DNA of 64,000 nucleotides, from NCBI RefSeq assembly GCF_947301925.1, contig NZ_CAMYUE010000001.1, positions 496,001 to 560,000 on the forward strand, written 5' to 3'. The first letter of the stretch is position 1; every line of letters starts with the position of its first letter. This document shows positions 17,346 to 26,500 of this stretch, in pieces. A model generated the notes under the pieces. The model was not told where the DNA came from. It saw only the letters and a program-made list of their open reading frames with translations, and did no database searches. Made by a program: the position numbers and the translations under genes. Source of the stretch: an uncultured Ruminococcus sp. GTDB taxonomy: Bacteria; Bacillota; Clostridia; Oscillospirales; Ruminococcaceae.

Positions 17346-18044
17346 TCATCTGCCTTCCACAAGCTTGTTTCTGATCATGTCAGTATACTCCGCAGGGAGC
17401 CCTATGGCTTCAAAATAGCCTTCCACAGTGCCGAAACGCTGTGTGAACAGGTCAATGAATCCCTTCATGCTCTTTTCGTTTGCGAGAACGATATTCCTGT
17501 CTACCTCGGGATGAGCCGCCAGAAAAGCCGCAAGTCTCTCCTTGTTGTATTCCCGGCTTACCACATAGTCGCTGACTATGCTCTCTTTTTCAGCTTCACA
17601 GGCCATAAGTATTATCGCCGAAACTACGCCTGTTCTGTCCTTGCCTGCGGTGCAGTGGAAAAGTACTCCGCCATCAGCTTCCGCTATGACCTTCATGACC
17701 TTTGGCATATTCTCACCCATAGCGATAGTCATGTAGGAGCGCGGAACTGCTTCAAGGCTGTCGGGAGGTTCGCTTCCCTCGGTTATTGGAAAATGATGAT
17801 AGTCAAAACCGTCAATGTCAGCCGTTCCGTCGGGAGCCTTCTTTACCTCGGCTTCCGTCCGCATATCTATGATGGTAGTCATTCGGCTGCTGAGCAGCTT
17901 TTCTACGTCCTCCGCCGACGGAGTTCCGAGAGTATCGCTGCGCCAGAACACGCCGTACCGTGTAATACCGCCGTTAACAGTCTCTATTCCGCCAAGCTCT
18001 CTTGTATTGCGAGAGCATGAAAGCAGACTGACATATTCGCTCAC
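17346..18044 (-). CDS. Protein-tyrosine-phosphatase-family phosphatase within the his operon
   Basis: 232 residues. The P-loop HCTAGKDRTG is at 130-139 (Cys131 nucleophile, Arg137), preceded by the family's NTRELGG and FWRSDTL segments, as in tyrosine/serine phosphatases of the Y_phosphatase3 type. The start overlaps the hisH stop by 4 bases, so the two are coupled. No HisK/PHP, HAD-type HisB N-domain or IMPase-type histidinol-phosphate phosphatase is in the operon, and HisB here has only the dehydratase domain. This protein could supply that missing step. That is inference; a protein or phosphoinositide phosphatase role is equally possible from the sequence. Confidence 0.8.
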   Translation of the reverse strand: MSEYVSLLSCSRNTRELGGIETVNGGITRYGVFWRSDTLGTPSAEDVEKLLSSRMTTIIDMRTEAEVKKAPDGTADIDGFDYHHFPITEGSEPPDSLEAVPRSYMTIAMGENMPKVMKVIAEADGGVLFHCTAGKDRTGVVSAIILMACEAEKESIVSDYVVSREYNKERLAAFLAAHPEVDRNIVLANEKSMKGFIDLFTQRFGTVEGYFEAIGLPAEYTDMIRNKLVEGR

Positions 18045-18646
18045 TTGATAAGTCCTCCGAAGCTGCGAAGTATCTTCAGTCCTGTTTCGCCGCTCTTTTC
18101 GGGGTGGAACTGAGCTCCGTAAACGTATTTCCCGTCGTAGACAAGAGCGGGAACTCTGCCGCCGTACTCAACGTAAGCAGCGATATCCTTATCCTCGCAG
18201 TGAGCCTTGTATGAATGAACGAAATATACATACTCGTTATCGCCTACTTTTTCAAGAAGCGGACAGTCATTGAGCTTTTCCAGCTTGTTCCAGCCCATAT
18301 GGGGGATTATCAGCTCGGGCTCCTCCATTTTGCGGACGCTTCCGCCGATAAGTCCCAGGCCGTCGCATTCCTCGAACTCATAGCCCTTGTCGAATATGAG
18401 CTGCATACCAAGGCATATTCCGAGGAAAGGCTTTCTTGCAGCCTCCTCCTTTATAGTATCAACGAGGCCTGTCGCCTCAAGCTTTCTCATTGCCGCAGGG
18501 AACGCGCCTACTCCGGGAAGTATCACAGCGTCCGCAGCCTTTACCGACTCCTTGTCGCTTACAAGTCGGCTATCGAGACCAAGATAGTCAAGAGCGTTCT
18601 TCACGCTGAAGATGTTGCCTGCGCCGTAGTCGATTATAGCTATCAT
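18041..18646 (-). CDS. hisH: Imidazole glycerol phosphate synthase, glutaminase subunit
   Basis: 201 residues, class I glutamine amidotransferase. Nucleophile Cys78 sits in FLGICLGMQL, and the His and Glu of the triad sit in QFHPEKS near the C-terminus. It makes ammonia for HisF. It shares one base with hisB and overlaps the phosphatase gene by four bases, so hisB-hisH-phosphatase are translated as a coupled run. Confidence 0.95.
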   Translation of the reverse strand: MIAIIDYGAGNIFSVKNALDYLGLDSRLVSDKESVKAADAVILPGVGAFPAAMRKLEATGLVDTIKEEAARKPFLGICLGMQLIFDKGYEFEECDGLGLIGGSVRKMEEPELIIPHMGWNKLEKLNDCPLLEKVGDNEYVYFVHSYKAHCEDKDIAAYVEYGGRVPALVYDGKYVYGAQFHPEKSGETGLKILRSFGGLIK

Positions 18647-19227
18647 CAGAGAACTCCTTTCGTAGAAAGAGTCGAACCGTCCGAATTCTCGGTGACCGCT
18701 GTTTTCAGCGCGTGAGCTACTGCCTTATACACAGCCTCGGCCTTGTGGTGGTCGTTGCTGCCGTAGAGCAGATTAATGTGCAGGGTCATGCCGGAATTAA
18801 ATGCAAATGCACGGAAAAACTCCTCTGTCATGCAGAGATCGTATTCACCGCAGCTCTGGTTTGTAAACTCGCAGTTGAATACCAGAAAGGGACGGTTGCT
18901 CAGGTCAAGGCTTGCCATGGCGAGAGACTCGTCCATGGGGATATAGGCTGTTCCGTAGCGGACGATTCCCGATTTTGCGCCGAGAGCCTGTCCAAGAGCC
19001 TGTCCGAGAGCTATTCCCGTATCCTCTATGGTGTGGTGGCAGTCAACGTGCAGGTCGCCGCTGACCTTTATATCCATGCTGATGCCGCTGTGCACAGACA
19101 GAGCTGTCAGCATATGATCGAAAAAGCCGATACCCGTGTCGATATTCGCCTTGCCCTTGCCGTCAAGGGCAACGGATATCTTTATCTGTGTTTCTCTGGT
19201 ATTGCGCTCGATTGTTCCTGTACGCAT
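18646..19227 (-). CDS. hisB: Imidazoleglycerol-phosphate dehydratase
   Basis: 193 residues, the length of the monofunctional dehydratase. Both metal-binding His-rich motifs are visible: FFDHMLTALS with HVDCHHTIED, and the second half with NDHHKAEA. It dehydrates IGP to imidazole acetol phosphate in step 7. The HAD phosphatase domain found in enterobacterial HisB is absent, which leaves the histidinol-phosphate phosphatase step open. Confidence 0.95.
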   Translation of the reverse strand: MRTGTIERNTRETQIKISVALDGKGKANIDTGIGFFDHMLTALSVHSGISMDIKVSGDLHVDCHHTIEDTGIALGQALGQALGAKSGIVRYGTAYIPMDESLAMASLDLSNRPFLVFNCEFTNQSCGEYDLCMTEEFFRAFAFNSGMTLHINLLYGSNDHHKAEAVYKAVAHALKTAVTENSDGSTLSTKGVL

Positions 19228-19239
19228 AATTACCTCCCT

Positions 19240-20298
19240 TTATCTGCTGAAAAATTTATCAAGAATTTCAATTACCCGTTTATTCTCCGCATCAGTGCCC
19301 GAGGTTATCCTGATGGCGCCTCTGAACTTCCTGATAGCCACAGAGTTTTCAAGCATGAATCTGTATATCTCCTCAGCTCTGTCAGTCATGATGAACACGA
19401 AATTTGTACAGGGCTCCATTATCTTGTCAAAGCAGCTGTACTTCTCGTTTACTGCAAGAATATCACTGTAAAGCTTCTTTGTATTGGCAACGATAGTGTC
19501 GCAGCACTCCTTCAGGTAGTCCTTTTCGCTGAGTATATCCGAAACGATGGTCTGCGCCACTGTATCATTGTTATACGGAGACTTTGCTGCACGGATAGCA
19601 TTTGTTATGATCCTGTTTGCAACTGCAAAGCCAAATCTTACAGCTGCAAGACCTATGGCCTTTGAGCAGGTCTTTAATATAATGAGGTTGTCATAGTTAT
19701 CGACCTCGTCAAGCAGTGACTGATCCCAGAAATCCATATAAGCTTCGTCAAGAATAATAAGACAGTCGCCGAGAGACTCTATGATCTTTCTTACAGAAGC
19801 CCTGTTAAGTCCCAGAGATGTGGGATTGCAGGGGTTTGAGAAGATGAGTCCCTTTGCACCCTTATCCTTGCAGAAGGTAATGAGCTTGTCCGGATCTATG
19901 CTGAGGTCTGCTTCCTTCTGATAGGTCTCTACATTGACCTCACAGAGCTGAGCGTAGAACTCATACATTGAGAAGTCGTAGGATACGTTAACAATAGTAT
20001 CCCCTGCCTCAAAGAAGCTGCCCTCGATTATGCTGATAAGCTCGTCGGAGCCGTTTCCCGCGCTGATAAGCTCCTCGGGAATATTATAAAGCTCCGAAAA
20101 AGCCTTTATGGGGGCTTTAGCAAGGCAGTCGGGATAGCGGTTGAAGTCTATCTGCGAAATGCTCTTTGCTATCTTCTCCTTTAAGCTGTCAGACAGATTG
20201 AAACAGCTCTCGTTTGCGTCAAGTCTTATGTCATAGTGTCCTGTTATAGGATCATAAGGCACTAAGTCTGCAAGCTTTTTATTAAGTTTGTAACTCAT
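19240..20298 (-). CDS. hisC: Histidinol-phosphate aminotransferase
   Basis: 352 residues from the ATG at 20298 (AAAGGA 8 bases upstream); a longer in-frame start at 20343 lacks a ribosome site. Fold-type I PLP enzyme: SNPCNPTSLG, DEAYMDFW and the PLP lysine in LKTCSKAIGLAA, plus the phosphate-binding Arg in AAVRFGF. It transaminates imidazole acetol phosphate with glutamate in step 8. A 63-base gap upstream holds a G/C-rich hairpin (20327-20350) without a U-run. Confidence 0.93.
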   Translation of the reverse strand: MSYKLNKKLADLVPYDPITGHYDIRLDANESCFNLSDSLKEKIAKSISQIDFNRYPDCLAKAPIKAFSELYNIPEELISAGNGSDELISIIEGSFFEAGDTIVNVSYDFSMYEFYAQLCEVNVETYQKEADLSIDPDKLITFCKDKGAKGLIFSNPCNPTSLGLNRASVRKIIESLGDCLIILDEAYMDFWDQSLLDEVDNYDNLIILKTCSKAIGLAAVRFGFAVANRIITNAIRAAKSPYNNDTVAQTIVSDILSEKDYLKECCDTIVANTKKLYSDILAVNEKYSCFDKIMEPCTNFVFIMTDRAEEIYRFMLENSVAIRKFRGAIRITSGTDAENKRVIEILDKFFSR

Positions 20299-20361
20299 AT
20301 TATATCCTTTCCGATAAACGCCTATAGGGCAGCTGTTTTTCAAGCCGCCCCATTGCGTGAT

Positions 20362-21648
20362 TCAGTCTTCAAATCTTACCTTTATTGCATTTGCGTGAGC
20401 TGTAAGTCCCTCGCGCTCTGCAATAAGAACGATATCGTCCTTGGCTGCCCTGAGAGCCTCCTCGGTGTAGTATGTGTAAGCAGTACGCTTTGTGAAGCTT
20501 GCTACGCCCAGAGGCGAGAAGAAACGGGCTGTACCGCTTGTGGGAAGAACGTGATTAGGTCCTGCATAGTAGTCGCCCAGAGGCTCGGAAGCGTAGTGAC
20601 CGAGGAAGATAGATCCCGCATTGTCAAGGCTTCCCAGAAGCTCGAAGGGATTCTCCATAAGGACTTCAAGGTGCTCGGGAGCTATCTCGTTTGCTAGCTC
20701 CACGCACTTCTCACGGCTGTCGGCAATGATTATAGCGCCGTAATCCTCCAGCGACTTCTCGATTATGCTCTTTCGCGAGAGATATTCCTTCTGACGGTCT
20801 ATTTCCTTTATGGTAGCGTCAGCAAGCTTTTCGCTGGTAGTTACCATGATAGCGGAAGCAAGCACGTCGTGCTCTGCCTGCGACATGAGATCGGCAGCTG
20901 CGAACTTCGGATCTGCGGTATCATCAGCGATAACAAGTATCTCACTTGGGCCTGCGATCATGTCTATATCAACAACTCCGTAAAGGAGCTTCTTGGCTGT
21001 AGCTACATAGATGTTTCCGGGGCCTACTATCTTGTCGCACTTGGGTATCTCCTCTGTGCCGTATGCAAGAGCTGCAATAGCCTGCGCACCGCCCGAGAGG
21101 AATACTCTGTCAACTCCGCAGATAGCAGCCGCAACAAGGATATCCTTGTTGGGTGAACCGTCCTTCAGGGGAGGAGTTACCATGATTATCTCCTCAACGC
21201 CTGCGATCTTTGCAGGGATAGCGTTCATAAGCACGCTTGAAGGATAAGCAGCTGTGCCGCCGGGTACATAGAGACCTACCCTGTGCAGTCCGCGGACGCG
21301 CTGACCCATTATTACGCCGTTCTTCTTGGGAGAGATAAAGCTCTGCTCCACCTGTCTCTGGTGGAAGTCCGCGATATTCTCCTGAGCGTTCAGGAGAGCG
21401 TCAACAAACTCCTGGTCTGCCTCCGTGAGGGCGTCATTGATGACCTCGCGGGGCACCTCGTAATACTGTGGCAGATTGCCGTCAAATTTGAGTGTATATC
21501 CCTTTACGGCCTCGTCGCCGTTATTCTTTACATTTTCTATTATCTCCGATACGACCTCTGTGACCTTCTTGTTGGTCTCGCCGCTTCTCTTTTTCAGATC
21601 GTTGAGGAAAGCGACCTCGTCGGTACCGTTAGCAAATATTTTCTTCAT
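20362..21648 (-). CDS. hisD: Histidinol dehydrogenase
   Basis: 428 residues from the ATG at 21648; GGAG lies 9 bases upstream and a TTG just before is less likely. Signatures: the GLYVPGGTAAYPSSVLM segment, GPGNIYVATAK, and the zinc ligands in SQAEHD and in APEHLE and the GPNHVLPT segment. It oxidises histidinol twice to histidine with NAD. It begins at the last base of the hisG stop (TGATG), so coupled translation is expected. Confidence 0.96.
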   Translation of the reverse strand: MKKIFANGTDEVAFLNDLKKRSGETNKKVTEVVSEIIENVKNNGDEAVKGYTLKFDGNLPQYYEVPREVINDALTEADQEFVDALLNAQENIADFHQRQVEQSFISPKKNGVIMGQRVRGLHRVGLYVPGGTAAYPSSVLMNAIPAKIAGVEEIIMVTPPLKDGSPNKDILVAAAICGVDRVFLSGGAQAIAALAYGTEEIPKCDKIVGPGNIYVATAKKLLYGVVDIDMIAGPSEILVIADDTADPKFAAADLMSQAEHDVLASAIMVTTSEKLADATIKEIDRQKEYLSRKSIIEKSLEDYGAIIIADSREKCVELANEIAPEHLEVLMENPFELLGSLDNAGSIFLGHYASEPLGDYYAGPNHVLPTSGTARFFSPLGVASFTKRTAYTYYTEEALRAAKDDIVLIAEREGLTAHANAIKVRFED

Positions 21649-22277
21649 CAAAGATTCTCCTCTATAAGTGTGATAAGTCGGTCTATTTCAGCGTGTCTCA
21701 TTTTAAGACTTACTGTATTTGCGATAAGTCTTGCGGAGATGGGAGCCACGTCCTCGATGACTTCGAGTCCGTTTTCTTTAAGGGTAGTGCCTGTCTCAAC
21801 GATATCAACGATACCGTCAGCCAGTTCAAGGAGGGGGGCAAGCTCCACAGAGCCCTCTATCTTGATTATCTCAGTGTCCATGCCCTTCTTCTCAAAGAAG
21901 CTCCTTGCAACATTGGGGTACTTGGTAGCAATGGTCTTTATACCGTAGCCGCTGTAGAAATCGTAGCCCTTCTTGGTGGCGAGAGCAAATTTGCACTTTC
22001 CGAAGCCCAGATCAACAAGCTCATAGAACTTGCCCTTCATCTCCATGATAGTGTCCTTGCCCACAACGCCCATATCGCATACGCCGTGTTCAACGTAAGT
22101 GATAACATCGTTTGCCTTTGCAAGTACGACTTCAAGGTTTGCATCAGGCACGGGAAGTATGAGCTTCCTGCCCTTTTCGCGTACAGCTGTGCAGTCAAAG
22201 CCCAGCTTTTCAAGGAGACCTACTGTGTCCTTTTCAAGTCTGCCCTTGGTAAGAGCCATTCTGATAGGCTTGTTCAT
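21648..22277 (-). CDS. hisG: ATP phosphoribosyltransferase, short-form catalytic subunit
   Basis: 209 residues, the short form that lacks the C-terminal regulatory domain and needs HisZ. It shows MALTKGRLEKDTV at the start and the phosphate loop ELADGIVDIVETGTTLKEN near the end. It commits ATP and PRPP to histidine synthesis. GGAGG lies 7 bases before the ATG, and the start overlaps the hisZ stop by 4 bases, which fits the obligate HisG-HisZ hetero-octamer. Histidine feedback is expected to act through HisZ. Confidence 0.95.
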   Translation of the reverse strand: MNKPIRMALTKGRLEKDTVGLLEKLGFDCTAVREKGRKLILPVPDANLEVVLAKANDVITYVEHGVCDMGVVGKDTIMEMKGKFYELVDLGFGKCKFALATKKGYDFYSGYGIKTIATKYPNVARSFFEKKGMDTEIIKIEGSVELAPLLELADGIVDIVETGTTLKENGLEVIEDVAPISARLIANTVSLKMRHAEIDRLITLIEENL

Positions 22278-23470
22278 ATAGTGACCTCCTTGCTTTCTCC
22301 GTCGATAACAACGACCTTTGGTATCTTTCTTTCCATTGCGTATGCACGGACGCTCTCAAGGTCGTCAAAGAGAGCGTTCTCTACTATGAGCCCCTGGTCG
22401 CGGAGCTCCCCTGCTGCCTTCAGAGCAGCGACCTCGCAGCCCTCCTCGGCATACACGATAACATCGGGTCTGGGCTCGGCAGGAAGCACGTCGCTCTTTT
22501 CGATGAGCTTTGCCACTGCGTTGATATTTACGGCAAAGCCGATAGCGGGAACGTCATAGCCGAATTCCGATATGAGCCTGTCATAGCGGCCGCCGGAGAG
22601 TACCTCCTCGCCATGTCCCTGTAAATAGCCCTTTATGATAAGGCCGGTATAGTAATCGGTCTTGTTTACAAGTCCCAGATCAACGGTGATGGAACCGTCG
22701 CCGCCGCAGAGCTCGGAAGCGTCTGCGTATACCTCCCTCAACTCGTCGAGGATATGCTTGATATTCTCATCAGGCATAAGCTCCTCGGCCTTCTCGAATA
22801 CCTCCTCGCCTCCGAAGAGTGCAGGAAGCTTTTTGAGAGCTGTGGTAACGGGGGAATTTCCGAAGCTGTCCAGCATATCGTTGAGAGCAGGGAAATTCTT
22901 GTTCTCGATGAGCTTCCTTATGGACTCCTTGTCCTTGTCGGAGGCCTCCAGCTTGCCTACAAGCTCCTTGAATATGCCTATATGTCCCAGCTCGAGGGAG
23001 AATTCCATACCGAAGCTGCTGAGCGAATCAACTGCTGTTGATATTACTTCAAGATCAGCCATTTTCAGCTGTGAGCCTATAAGCTCGATACCTGTCTGTA
23101 CCACTTCATCGCTTCTGCCCTTCAGTGAGGGCTCGGTGGTGTATACCGCCTGAGCATAGCAGAGCTTCAGCGGAAGCTCTGCGTCCCTGAGCCTTGTTGC
23201 AACTATTCTTGCGATGGGCATGGTATTATCGGGGCGCATTACAAGCAGTCTTCCCTTGCTGTCTGTGAGCTTATACAGGTTCTCCTGCGGGAAATAGCGT
23301 GAATTCAGATTGAATACATCGTAGAACTCCAGTCCCGGAGTAATAGTCTCGCTGTAGCCCCTGCTTCTGAAAAGTCCCATGAGGGAATTCTCAATATTTC
23401 GTCTTATGATACACTCGCCGAAAAGAAGATCCTTTGTCCCCTCGGGAGTGATAAGGTCGTAATTCTTCAT
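22274..23470 (-). CDS. hisZ: ATP phosphoribosyltransferase regulatory subunit
   Basis: 398 residues, a HisRS-like class II synthetase core without tRNA function. The N-terminus (TPEGTKDLLF) and the motif-2-like stretch RPDNTMPIARIVATR identify HisZ rather than HisS. It binds histidine and HisG for feedback control. The C-terminal anticodon-binding-like part is retained, as in some Firmicutes. It is the first gene of the operon and lies behind a strong promoter with an operator-like palindrome. Confidence 0.92.
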   Translation of the reverse strand: MKNYDLITPEGTKDLLFGECIIRRNIENSLMGLFRSRGYSETITPGLEFYDVFNLNSRYFPQENLYKLTDSKGRLLVMRPDNTMPIARIVATRLRDAELPLKLCYAQAVYTTEPSLKGRSDEVVQTGIELIGSQLKMADLEVISTAVDSLSSFGMEFSLELGHIGIFKELVGKLEASDKDKESIRKLIENKNFPALNDMLDSFGNSPVTTALKKLPALFGGEEVFEKAEELMPDENIKHILDELREVYADASELCGGDGSITVDLGLVNKTDYYTGLIIKGYLQGHGEEVLSGGRYDRLISEFGYDVPAIGFAVNINAVAKLIEKSDVLPAEPRPDVIVYAEEGCEVAALKAAGELRDQGLIVENALFDDLESVRAYAMERKIPKVVVIDGESKEVTI

Positions 23471-23488
23471 ATTTACCTCCTCTGTATC

Positions 23489-23512
23489 ATCACTTTAGCC
23501 TGCTAACATGAT
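23489..23512. promoter_or_regulatory. Operator-like palindrome ahead of hisZ
   Basis: A 24-bp inverted repeat with arms ATCA-nn-TTAGC and GCTAA-nn-TGAT around a 2-base centre. It lies right after the -10 box, between it and the ribosome site, where a repressor would block elongation. A TrpR-family YerC/HisR repressor is a plausible binder in Firmicutes; that is inference. Confidence 0.55.
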
Positions 23513-23515
23513 ACT

Positions 23516-23544
23516 ATGATAGCATATTACTAAAAGAAAGTCAA
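23516..23544 (-). promoter_or_regulatory. Promoter of the his operon
   Basis: TTGACT, 17 bases, TATCAT, with TGC just before the -10 box. It lies within two bases of the polC stop codon and leaves a leader of about 40 nt, too short for a T-box or attenuator. Confidence 0.75.
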
Positions 23545-23545
23545 G

Positions 23546-26500
23546 TTAAAAGAAGGACATCTGTGTGGATTCGGGCAAATCACCAAATGCACCTATGGTT
23601 TTCAACATATCTATTGTTGTTTTTGACGCTCCGCTCTCCTGCTGGAACTCCTCAACGGACATGAATCCGCCCTTCTGAACAGCCTCATATATGCCCTTTG
23701 CAGCGTTATCTCCAACGCCGCTCATAGCCGAGAAGGGTATCCTCAGCTTGCCGTCCTCAACAAGATAATCGGTGGCATGAGACTTGAAAAGATCAATGGG
23801 CAGGAACTCATAGCCTCTGGACATCATCTCGTTTGTGATGAGCAGTATATCGTAAAGCGCACTTTCCTTATTTGATTTTTCGTTTCCGAGAGCCTTTATC
23901 TCCTCGATCTTCGCCCTTACGGCGCCTATGCCCTTAACTGCCAGCTCCGCATCGAAGTCCTCGCCTCTTACGGAGAAGTATGTTGCATAGTATTCAAGAG
24001 GCATATGCAGCTTGAACCAGCCCAGCTTTATGGCCGCGATAACGTAAGCAGCCGCGTGAGCCTTGGGGAACATATACTTGATCTTCAGACAGCTCTCGAT
24101 GTACCACTCGGGTACGTTATGATCCCGAAGCATCTGGATTATCTCAGGGGTGAACTGCTTGGGCGCCTTGCCCTTACGGGTCCACTCCATGATCTGGAAG
24201 GCCATCTTCGGCTCAACACCTTTATAAAGGAGATAGGTCATGATGGAGTCACGGGTTCCTATAACGTCGGAAATGGTACATACGCCGTTATCGATAAGGT
24301 CCTTTGCGTTGCCCAGCCATACGTCGGTACCGTGCGAGAGTCCCGATATCTGAAGAAAGTCGCTGAACTTTGTGGGCTTTGCGTCCAGAAGCATCTGTAT
24401 GGTAAAGCCCGTACCCATTTCGGGTATACCCAGACTTCCCGTCTTGCAATAGATATCCTCGGGAGTTACCCCCAGAACATCGCAGTTGGTACACATACGG
24501 ATAACATCTGGGTCGGAAGTAGGAACGTCCTTTATCTTTATTCCCGTGAGATCCTCAAGATGCTTGTAAAGCGTAGGAACAACGTGTCCCAGCTCGTCAA
24601 GCTTGAGGATAGTATCATGAAGGGAATTGAATGTGAAGTGGGTGGTTATGATCTCGGAATCAGCAGTATCCGCAGGGTGCTGAACGGGGGTGAAGTCATA
24701 AACGTCATAATCAGAGGGTACGACCACCATTCCTCCGGGGTGCTGTCCCGTCGTCCTCTTGATGCCGGTACAGCCGATAGCAAGTCGGCTGAGCTCAGCA
24801 TTATTGAGGGTAATGCCGTTCTCCTCGCAGTATTTCTTTACATAGCCGTATGCCGTCTTTTCAGCCACAACAGATATGGTTCCGGCCTTGAAAACGTTGG
24901 ATTTTCCGAAGAGCTTCTCCGTATAGCGATGAGCCCAGAACTGGTACTCATCGGAGAAGTTCAGGTCGATATCAGGAGCCTTGTCGCCGTCGAAGCCAAG
25001 GAAGGTCTCGAAGGGGATATCGTGTCCGTCGCGGTTCATGTCCTTTCCGCAGTCGGGACACTTTTTCGGCGGCAGATCGAAGCCCGAGCCGTAAACGCCG
25101 TCCAGCAGGAACTCGCTGTGCTTGCAGTTGGGGCATACATAGTGGGGCGGAAGCGGATTTACCTCGGATATTCCCGCCATTGATGCAACAAATGAGGAGC
25201 CTACCGATCCTCGCGAGCCTACAAGGTAGCCGTTCTCCACGGAGTTCCATACCAGCTTCTGCGCTATGATGTACAGCACGGAGAAACCGTGCTTGATGAT
25301 AGACGAAAGCTCGCGGTCAAGGCGCTTGTCAACCAGCTCGGGAAGCGGATCGCCGTATATCTCATGAGCCTTGTCATGAGTGATCTTTACAAGCTCCTCC
25401 TCTGCTCCCTCGATAGTGGGAGTGAAGGTGCCCTTGGGTATGGGACGTACTACCTCTATCTGATCCGCTATCATATTCGTATTGGTGATAACGACTTCCT
25501 TTGCCTTATCGGGACCAAGATACTCGAATTCCGCCATCATCTCCTCGGTTGTGCGGAAATACAGCGGAGCCTGCTCCTCGGCGTCCTTGAAGCCCATGCT
25601 GGCAAGTATGATCTTGCGGTATATAGCGTCCTTGGGATCCATGAAATGAACGTCGCAGGTAGCACAGGTAGGTATGCCAAGCCTGTCGCCCATACCCACG
25701 ATGTAGCGGTTGAAGTCCCTCAGCTCATCATCGTCTCTTGCTACGCCGTCCCTAACCATGAATCCGTTATTGCCTATGGGCTGTATCTCAAGATAATCAT
25801 AGAATTCAGCCAGCTCGTCGATGTAGTCCTGATCGCGTATATCCAGCATGGCCTGGAATACCTCGCCCGCCTCACAGGCACTTCCGTAGATAAGTCCTTC
25901 CCTGTGCTCGATGAGCTTTGACTTGGGGATAAGGGGCTTTTTGTAGAAGTATTCAAGGTTGCTGAGCGATACCAGCCTGTAAAGGTTTTTAAGTCCTGCC
26001 TGATTGCGGACAAGTATTATAAAGTGGTAGCTTTTCAGCTTCTTTTTCTCGATCTCGTCAACGAGAGTGTTAAGCTGCTGTACGGAAGAAAAGTTCCTCT
26101 CGGTCTTTAGCCTGCCTATGAGCTCTATGTATATCTTTGCCAGCATAAGAGCGTCGTCGGAGGCTCTGTGATGGTCAAACTTGCCGAGCTTCAGCTGCTT
26201 TGCCACAAGGTTCAGCTTGTGACGTCCCATTTCGGGCAGCATGGACTGGCACATGACAAGGGTATCCACCCATGTATACTCAAATGCGATATCCTGCCTT
26301 TTGCAGACCTGATTTATCATATTTGTATCGTATCGTGCGTTATGAGCTACGAGAACAGGCTTGTCTCCGCAGAACTCCATGAACATACGGAGAGCCTCTG
26401 CTTCATCGGGAGCGTTTGCCACATCGGCATCGCTTATGCCTGTAAGCTCGGTTATCCTCTCGGGAATGTGGAATCCCGGGTTCACCTTGGTATTGAAGCT

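Noticed and set aside
20327..20350. G/C-rich hairpin between hisD and hisC
   Set aside because: No U-run follows, so it is not called a terminator; it may only affect mRNA stability.
24005..25183. A long antisense open frame over polC
   Set aside because: polC is intact and well conserved; the frame has low-complexity, unnatural composition and no ribosome site.
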